Both the position numbers and the translations under genes were made by a program. From Acidimicrobiia bacterium (GTDB lineage: Bacteria; Actinomycetota; Acidimicrobiia; Acidimicrobiales; Poriferisodalaceae), in the NCBI GenBank assembly GCA_022820925.1, contig JAJEEO010000007.1, positions 1 through 64,000 on the forward strand: a DNA stretch of 64,000 bases. The letters are read 5' to 3'. This document shows, in pieces, positions 59,358-64,000 of this stretch. The notes below the pieces were generated by a model that saw only the letters and a program-made list of their open reading frames with translations, was not told the DNA's origin and searched no databases. Numbering within the stretch: the first letter of the stretch is position 1; every line of letters begins with the position of its first letter.

Positions 59358-59984
59358 ATGAACGGACAGGTCAGCGACACCACGGCACTGCGGGAGATCT
59401 ACCGGCAGCCGTCCAAGCTGGTGGCCAACAAGAACGTGCCGGCGATCGATGCTGAGTCGGCTCGATTCCTGGTGATGTCGCCGCTGTGCGTGCTGGCGAC
59501 CCATGGTCCCGGCGGGACCGATGCGTCGCCTCGTGGCGGGCCTCCGGGATTCGCCCGGGTGCTCGATGACGGCACACGCTTGGCCTTCGGCGACCTCGCC
59601 GGCAACAACCGCCTCGACTCGTACACCAACTTCCTGGACAACCCCCAGGTCGGGCTGATCTTCTTCGTGCCCGGGAGCGATCACACCGTGCGGGTGAACG
59701 GCACCGCATCGCTCACAACCGATCCCGACGTCTGTGCGGCGACAGCGGTTGGGGAACGGGTGCCCAAGACGGCCGTGGTCGTCGATGTCGACGAGTGCTT
59801 TCTTCACTGCGGGAAAGCGCTGATACGCGCCAACCTCTGGGACACGTCGACGTGGCCAGATAACGAAGTGCCCACGGCGGGGGAGATCCTCGCCTCCCAG
59901 CACGAGCTGCAGGCCGAGCCAAGCGCCATCGATCAAGACCTGGAAGCGGGCTACGAAGCCACGCTGTGGTCCGACGCGGGTTGA
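59358..59984 (+). CDS. pyridoxamine 5'-phosphate oxidase-like (PPOX) flavin protein
   Basis: A 208-residue split-barrel flavin-binding protein of the PPOX family (MSMEG_1061-like). Typical segments are LVMSPLCVLATHGPGGTDAS, PRGGPPGFARVLDDGTRLAF, GNNRLDSYTNFLDNPQVGLI and HTVRVNGTASLTTD. Such proteins bind FMN, F420 or haem. GAAGGGACGGG precedes ATG 59358; the frame is open upstream from 59202 without a start signal. A palindrome lies after its stop. Confidence 0.88.
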   Translation: MNGQVSDTTALREIYRQPSKLVANKNVPAIDAESARFLVMSPLCVLATHGPGGTDASPRGGPPGFARVLDDGTRLAFGDLAGNNRLDSYTNFLDNPQVGLIFFVPGSDHTVRVNGTASLTTDPDVCAATAVGERVPKTAVVVDVDECFLHCGKALIRANLWDTSTWPDNEVPTAGEILASQHELQAEPSAIDQDLEAGYEATLWSDAG

Positions 59985-60005
59985 CGGCTCGGGGTCGCGT
60001 CGAAG

Positions 60006-60019
60006 CCGCTGCGCAGCGG
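60006..60019. terminator. palindrome between convergent genes
   Basis: CCGCTGCGCAGCGG is a 14-base perfect palindrome between two genes that converge (stops at 59984 and 60023). It could fold as a 5-bp stem with a 4-base loop on either strand. No T-run; a weak bidirectional terminator at best. Confidence 0.35.
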
Positions 60020-60022
60020 TAG

Positions 60023-60466
60023 CTACGGGGCTGTGATGTAGCCGACAGCCGGGTCGTAGGGATGAGTCGGGGGGCCCTTGAGTTCGACGGTGTTGCCATC
60101 AGGGTCCTTCACATACAGCGACGGCCCGCGCCCGTCGGCACCCCAGTTGTTGAACAGGCGGCCGGGCTCGACACCGTGGCCGGCGAGATACCGGCGCAAA
60201 TCGTCTTCGTCGAACGGCTCGATCCGCACACAGAAGTGATCCACGTTGTGCGCTGTCGGGCCCGGAGGCGGGCCGCCCGCTCGCCCGAGCACGCCTGCCA
60301 CGTCGACGAGGTCGATGATGAAGTCGCCGGACCGCAGCTGGTACAGGCCAATCTCGTCATTGATGTGCTCAACGCTGCAGCCGAGCACCGTCGTATAGAA
60401 CGCCATGCTGCGTTCGACGTCGGTGACTCTCAGCACGATGTGATCGAGCGACTTCATACGGAACAT
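60023..60466 (-). CDS. VOC (glyoxalase/extradiol dioxygenase-like) family protein
   Basis: A 147-residue beta-alpha-beta-beta-beta metalloprotein. It starts MFRMKSLDHIVLRVTDVERS and contains TAHNVDHFCVRIEPFDEDDL and SLYVKDPDGNTVELKGPP, giving the His...His...Glu metal pattern of the superfamily. Substrate unknown. GGGAGG at seven-base spacing supports ATG 60466 over the in-frame ATG at 60457. It is convergent with the PPOX gene. Confidence 0.9.
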   Translation of the reverse strand: MFRMKSLDHIVLRVTDVERSMAFYTTVLGCSVEHINDEIGLYQLRSGDFIIDLVDVAGVLGRAGGPPPGPTAHNVDHFCVRIEPFDEDDLRRYLAGHGVEPGRLFNNWGADGRGPSLYVKDPDGNTVELKGPPTHPYDPAVGYITAP

Positions 60467-60622
60467 CTGGCGACCTCCCGGGGGTCTGCAGCGAGCAGGA
60501 CACCGCCCACGAGAGTATTGGGGCTCACCAACGGACGGTGCTGCGGGCGAGCGCCGTAGCATCGAAGCGAGGACTTCCTCCCGGTCGTCCAGGATCGGGT
60601 ACTTGCCGAGAGGGCACGCCGC

Positions 60623-60991
60623 ATGAAGAGCATCTGGCGAGCCATTCGCGACGCCCTCGTCAGCTTCGCCAACTTCTTCTACCTGCTCGTTCGCATGCCA
60701 CTCCGGGGGCCGCGAGTGCCGCAGAGCCACACAGGAATGGCCCGCGAAGCCATGCACGTGTCTCGCCGCGGTTCGGGGACTACCGCCACCGACAAGTTTC
60801 TCGCAACTGAGATCTCCAAGGGACACCAGATCGAGCTGCATGGCGATCCTGGCTCAGCGCGCCCCGTCGCCAGCTTCGGCGGACGGCCGCCGATGTACAA
60901 GCGGCGGTCAAGCCTGATCACGGTCGTTCTGTTCGTGATCACCCTCGCCGCGATCATCGGTTGGGTCCTGGAGGCCAGCGGCCGCTGGTGA
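60623..60991 (+). CDS. hypothetical protein with two membrane segments
   Basis: A 122-residue protein with a hydrophobic N-terminal stretch (LVSFANFFYLLVRMPL), a polar middle (VPQSHTGMAREAMHVSRRGS) and a C-terminal membrane helix (LITVVLFVITLAAIIGWVLE). It may be a hairpin membrane protein. ATG 60623 follows GAGAGGGC. No family recognised. It is convergent with the FAD monooxygenase, whose stop lies ten bases beyond. Confidence 0.6.
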   Translation: MKSIWRAIRDALVSFANFFYLLVRMPLRGPRVPQSHTGMAREAMHVSRRGSGTTATDKFLATEISKGHQIELHGDPGSARPVASFGGRPPMYKRRSSLITVVLFVITLAAIIGWVLEASGRW

Positions 60992-61001
60992 GCTGAGCCA
61001 G

Positions 61002-62654
61002 CTATCCCATCAGCAGTGCATCGAGCGCAGCCAACGCGTTTGCCACGCTCGACACCCCGTCAGAACCCGGGTCGCGCCAGGCGACGTGGCCGTCGGGCCG
61101 CACGAGCACCGCGCCGTGCGCGCTGATGCCGTGAGCTTCGGCGATATGGCCCGCGGGATCCGCAAGATCAGCCCCGAGCCGGAGCACTCGCAGCATCGGA
61201 TGCGCGGCGGGGGCGTCATCGGCTGCGCCTCCGGCCTCAGCGCCGCACAGCAGCACGAACTGCGTGTCGTACAAGTCCAGGGTTGAGGTCGCACCGTCGA
61301 ATCGGATCGGCACATGGGGCGCCCGATGCCCCGGGCGGGCGGTCGGCGCGTAGTCCGACACAGGGTCGTCCACCTGCGGGGGGTCGCTGCCGTCGGGAAT
61401 CAGGCATCCCTGCTCGTAGTGCAATCCGAGGTCCATGCCGAGCCAGTTGCCGTACCGCGCCGAAGCCCTGATGGCCTCTCGCTTCTGCTCGACGGTCGCC
61501 GTGCCCGACTCGATCAGCCGCCGGATCCGCCCAACGCTGCGTGAATTGTCGCGGGAGCGGTCAGCGTTGTACTGCGCGATCGGCGCCCGCTCGGCCCCGT
61601 AGGTGTCCAGCAGCTCCTCGCTGGCATGGCCACTTGCCACCGCAGCGAACTTCCATGCCAGGTTGTGCGCGTCCTGGACCGCCGTGTTCATGCCGAAGCC
61701 GCCCGTCGGCGGCAGCTGATGTGCCGCATCGCCGATCAGGAACACCCGCCCGTCCCGGAATCGCTCAGCCACCGTCGAGGACATGACCCATGGGATCACA
61801 TCGGTGACTCGCAGGTCGAAGTCCGCGGGCAAGTCTGGACCGATCGAACGCCGGATCCACTCAGCCGCTACCTCGGTGCTGAAGTCTTCCGGCCGGTGAA
61901 TCGACGGGTCGTAGTTGAGCTGGCACAGCCACCGGTCGTCGGTGTCGATCTTCTGGAAGACGTTGCGCGCCGGGCTCGTCGTCCAGTACAGGGCGGCGGG
62001 CCGATGATCGGTCCAGGGCCCCAGGTCGGCGTAGAACTGGCAGTTGATCATCGTGCCGAAGCTGGCGATGCCGTCCATCTCGATGTCGAGACTGCGCCGC
62101 ACCTTCGATCCGGCTCCGTCGGCGCCTACCAGCCAACGCGCCGCCAGATGCCGGGTGCCCGATGGGCCGCGCACCTCGGCTGTGACCCGCTCACGGTCTT
62201 GGGCCACCTCGACCAGCTCGGTGTTCCAGCGGATCTGCACGCGCGGCATGTCTCCCAAGCGGCGCAGCAGTATCTCCTCGATGCGGTCCTGCGAGGTCAG
62301 CATCCACGGCGCCGGCGACAGCTCCACGCCGTCCACAACCGGCTGCACCCCAGTCGTCACACGGCCGATCTCGGCGCCGGCCAGCGTCTCGCAGTACACG
62401 AACTGCTCCGTCCACGGCAGCGGCAGGCTCGCGGCTTCGATCTCGTCCAGCACACCCCACGGCCGCATCAGCTCCGCAGTCCGCACGTTGACCGACCGGG
62501 CTCGGGGATGTGGGTTCACACCACCGCGACGTTCCACGACGACGGTCTCGAGCCCGAAGCGAGCCAGCAGGATCGCCATCGACAGCCCAGCCGGTCCCGC
62601 ACCCGCGATGAGCACTGTCGTGTCGGGCGCACCAGCGTCGGCAGCGGGGGTCAA
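61002..62654 (-). CDS. FAD-dependent aromatic-ring-type monooxygenase
   Basis: A 550-residue flavoprotein hydroxylase of the PheA/TfdB/UbiH group. The dinucleotide fold is VLIAGAGPAGLSMAILLARF, the DG motif RWLVGADGAGSKVRR, and the second FAD motif FLIGDAAHQLPPTGGFGMN. A thioredoxin-like C-terminal domain follows (about 440-550) with a single Cys in VLLCGAEAGG. It uses NAD(P)H and oxygen to hydroxylate an aromatic or polyketide-like compound. TTG 62654 with GGAGG eight bases upstream is a good start. It is downstream of an FMN reductase and a hydrolase on the same strand, together a likely degradation operon. Confidence 0.92.
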   Translation of the reverse strand: MTPAADAGAPDTTVLIAGAGPAGLSMAILLARFGLETVVVERRGGVNPHPRARSVNVRTAELMRPWGVLDEIEAASLPLPWTEQFVYCETLAGAEIGRVTTGVQPVVDGVELSPAPWMLTSQDRIEEILLRRLGDMPRVQIRWNTELVEVAQDRERVTAEVRGPSGTRHLAARWLVGADGAGSKVRRSLDIEMDGIASFGTMINCQFYADLGPWTDHRPAALYWTTSPARNVFQKIDTDDRWLCQLNYDPSIHRPEDFSTEVAAEWIRRSIGPDLPADFDLRVTDVIPWVMSSTVAERFRDGRVFLIGDAAHQLPPTGGFGMNTAVQDAHNLAWKFAAVASGHASEELLDTYGAERAPIAQYNADRSRDNSRSVGRIRRLIESGTATVEQKREAIRASARYGNWLGMDLGLHYEQGCLIPDGSDPPQVDDPVSDYAPTARPGHRAPHVPIRFDGATSTLDLYDTQFVLLCGAEAGGAADDAPAAHPMLRVLRLGADLADPAGHIAEAHGISAHGAVLVRPDGHVAWRDPGSDGVSSVANALAALDALLMG

Positions 62655-62672
62655 GGCAGTGACCTCCGAGGC

Positions 62673-63242
62673 CTAGCTCTGCGAGACCGTGGACAGCGTG
62701 GCCAAGGCCTCTCGCAGCTCGGCGTCGAGCTCGGCGTCAGACACGGCGCCTGCCTCGGTGTCAAAGTTCTCGCCGAATCGTGGGATGGCCAGGCTGGCCA
62801 GCACCTCGTTGCCGAAATACCCGGCCAGGTGACCGGCTGTCCGCAGCACGAACCCGCCCCCGCCACCGCCAGGCGACGTCGACAGCATCACGATCGGCTT
62901 GTCGTGATACACCCGCATGTCGATCCGTGACGCCCAGTCGAAGACGTTCTTGAAAGCGACCGTGTACGAGCCGTTGTGCTCTGCGAATGAAATCAGCAGC
63001 GCATCCGCCGCCCCGAGCGTGCTGTAGAAGTCGTGCGCTGCCTGCGGGATGCCATCGGCCTCCTGCCGATCGATGCTGTAGATCGGCATCTCGAAGTCGT
63101 TCAGGTCGAGCGTGCTGACCTCGAGCGCATCGGGGTCCACGCCGTCGATCTCGCCGCCCTGCAGCAATCCAAGGGCGTAGTCGACAAGCTGCCGGTTGAT
63201 CGACTGGCTGCTGTTGGAGGCAGCAAAGGCCAGGAGCTTCAT
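62673..63242 (-). CDS. NAD(P)H-dependent FMN reductase-like protein
   Basis: A 189-residue flavodoxin-fold enzyme. It starts MKLLAFAASNSSQSINRQLV, the FMN phosphate-binding loop of the NADPH-dependent FMN reductase family, and contains ISFAEHNGSYTVAFKNVFDW and the Gly-rich STSPGGGGGG. It could supply reduced flavin or act as a quinone reductase. ATG 63242 overlaps the hydrolase stop (ATGA), and its end is 18 bases before the monooxygenase start. Confidence 0.9.
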   Translation of the reverse strand: MKLLAFAASNSSQSINRQLVDYALGLLQGGEIDGVDPDALEVSTLDLNDFEMPIYSIDRQEADGIPQAAHDFYSTLGAADALLISFAEHNGSYTVAFKNVFDWASRIDMRVYHDKPIVMLSTSPGGGGGGFVLRTAGHLAGYFGNEVLASLAIPRFGENFDTEAGAVSDAELDAELREALATLSTVSQS

Positions 63243-64000
63243 GACGTCTCCGCGTGGGCAGTGTGGCTGATGATCGCATCGAACAGGATCGGCCACAGCG
63301 GCTCGGGCAGGTCGTGACCCATGTCGCCGAGCAGCAGCAGATGGGCGCCGGGCACCAGTTCAGCAGTGCGCTCGCCGCCGTTGGGCAGAATGAGCGTGTC
63401 GTCGCGCCCGTGAATCACCAGCGTCGGCACACCCAAGCGGCCGAGCGCCTCGGCCCGGGGCGCCGAGCCTCGAACGGCGGCCATCTGGCGGGGGAGTCCC
63501 TCGGGATAGAACATGCGGTCGAACGCCGCAGCCAGGAACCCGGCCATCGCATCGGGGTCGTAGTGACGTCGGCTCGACCAGATCTTCGATGACGCCACGC
63601 CGCTGGCGATGAACTCGTCCCGGTCGACCGGCGGCGGAGCGGTCAGCGCTTCGAGCGCCTCGGGCGCGGCTTCGAAGTACCCGCGCTCGCCGGTGGTCGA
63701 CATGATCGAGGTCATCGACAGCACCCGGCCGGGATGATCGATCGCCATCTGCTGCACGATCATCCCGCCCATCGACACCCCGGCGATGTGTGCGGCCCCG
63801 ACTCCGAGATGGTCGAGCAGCCCCATGCCGTCGTCGCCGAAGTCCGACAGCGTGTAAGGCACCGGCGGCACCGGCTCGCCCGCCAGGGCGGCTTTGGTTA
63901 CTGCCGCCGCGTCCACTTCGACCCCGTCCAGGTGCGTCGACAGGCCGACGTCGCGGTTGTCGAAGCTGATGACGAACCGACCCCGTTCCGCGAGCTGCTC
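63239..64000 (-). CDS. alpha/beta hydrolase (5' end outside window)
   Basis: Alpha/beta-hydrolase whose start lies beyond the window; the frame is open to base 64000 (EQLAERGRFVISFDNRDVGL). The nucleophile elbow is GVSMGG, the acid Asp lies in LVIHGRDDTLI, and the catalytic His in LLLLGDMGHDLPE, all in correct order. The N-terminal FDNRDVGLS and a cap domain of about 100 residues match the haloperoxidase/esterase group. It is the first visible gene of the hydrolase, FMN reductase, FAD monooxygenase operon. Confidence 0.92.
   Translation of the reverse strand, partial: EQLAERGRFVISFDNRDVGLSTHLDGVEVDAAAVTKAALAGEPVPPVPYTLSDFGDDGMGLLDHLGVGAAHIAGVSMGGMIVQQMAIDHPGRVLSMTSIMSTTGERGYFEAAPEALEALTAPPPVDRDEFIASGVASSKIWSSRRHYDPDAMAGFLAAAFDRMFYPEGLPRQMAAVRGSAPRAEALGRLGVPTLVIHGRDDTLILPNGGERTAELVPGAHLLLLGDMGHDLPEPLWPILFDAIISHTAHAETS

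Overview
The window is high-GC, densely packed DNA with frequent 1-8 nt gene overlaps, many GTG/TTG starts and several probable leaderless transcripts. Tandem TetR regulators, F420/FMN luciferase-like oxidoreductases, a 13E12-type HNH protein, an LppM-like lipoprotein, a lipoprotein Cu/Zn superoxide dismutase and the sulfoacetaldehyde pathway together suggest an actinobacterium, perhaps a marine or host-associated member of the Acidimicrobiia. That placement is inference from gene content. No rRNA, tRNA or CRISPR array was seen.

Bases 1-25,640 are mostly metabolic. An ABC permease (partial), pta, a TetR regulator and xsc form a sulfonate (taurine-type) dissimilation block: Xsc makes acetyl phosphate plus sulfite and Pta turns acetyl phosphate into acetyl-CoA. 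A one-polypeptide sensor kinase/response regulator with its own DNA-binding domain faces a betaine-type ABC importer across a 615-base intergenic region carrying helically phased GTCAC repeats. After a TetR gene, a dienelactone hydrolase and sodC comes a catabolic cluster: luciferase-like oxidoreductase, AhpD-like protein, SnoaL-like protein and aldehyde dehydrogenase. It is divergent from an SsuABC-type importer, and a double-headed TetR protein sits between them; the same operator-like motif overlaps both promoters. YciI-like, GFA-like and a second luciferase-like gene follow.

Bases 25,800-54,700 form a defence and mobile-gene island. It holds a Fic/HTH pair, a secreted HNH nuclease, a tiny toxin-antitoxin-like pair, a three-gene DUF6361 / PLD-like / SF2 helicase operon, an operon of TIGR04255, HTH and unknown proteins, and a ubiquitin-like conjugation operon (Ubl, E2-like, JAB-E1 fusion, membrane protein). 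That operon is divergent from an Xre repressor plus ImmA/IrrE protease pair. Beyond lie a transposase remnant, a HEPN-like protein, an AIPR protein, a pentapeptide-repeat membrane protein, a Gp37/Gp68-like protein, a decayed AbiE pair, orphan antitoxins, an HTH-nucleotidyltransferase protein and a MazEF-like pair.

Bases 54,700-64,000 return to housekeeping-type genes: an ABC-2 exporter, DUF1697, a 13E12/HNH protein, a PPOX-family protein, a VOC protein, and an operon of alpha/beta hydrolase, FMN reductase and FAD monooxygenase.

The most notable find is two independent AhpD-like genes (16136-17293 and 27036-27584, both minus strand) in which an in-frame TGA replaces the second cysteine of the CxxC active site. 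Each TGA is followed at the correct distance by a hairpin with the apical loop GGUCU, the loop of the classical bacterial SECIS element. Both are therefore read as selenoproteins. The second candidate novelty is the ubiquitin-like operon, whose E2-like protein contains no cysteine, apparently controlled by a repressor/protease pair.
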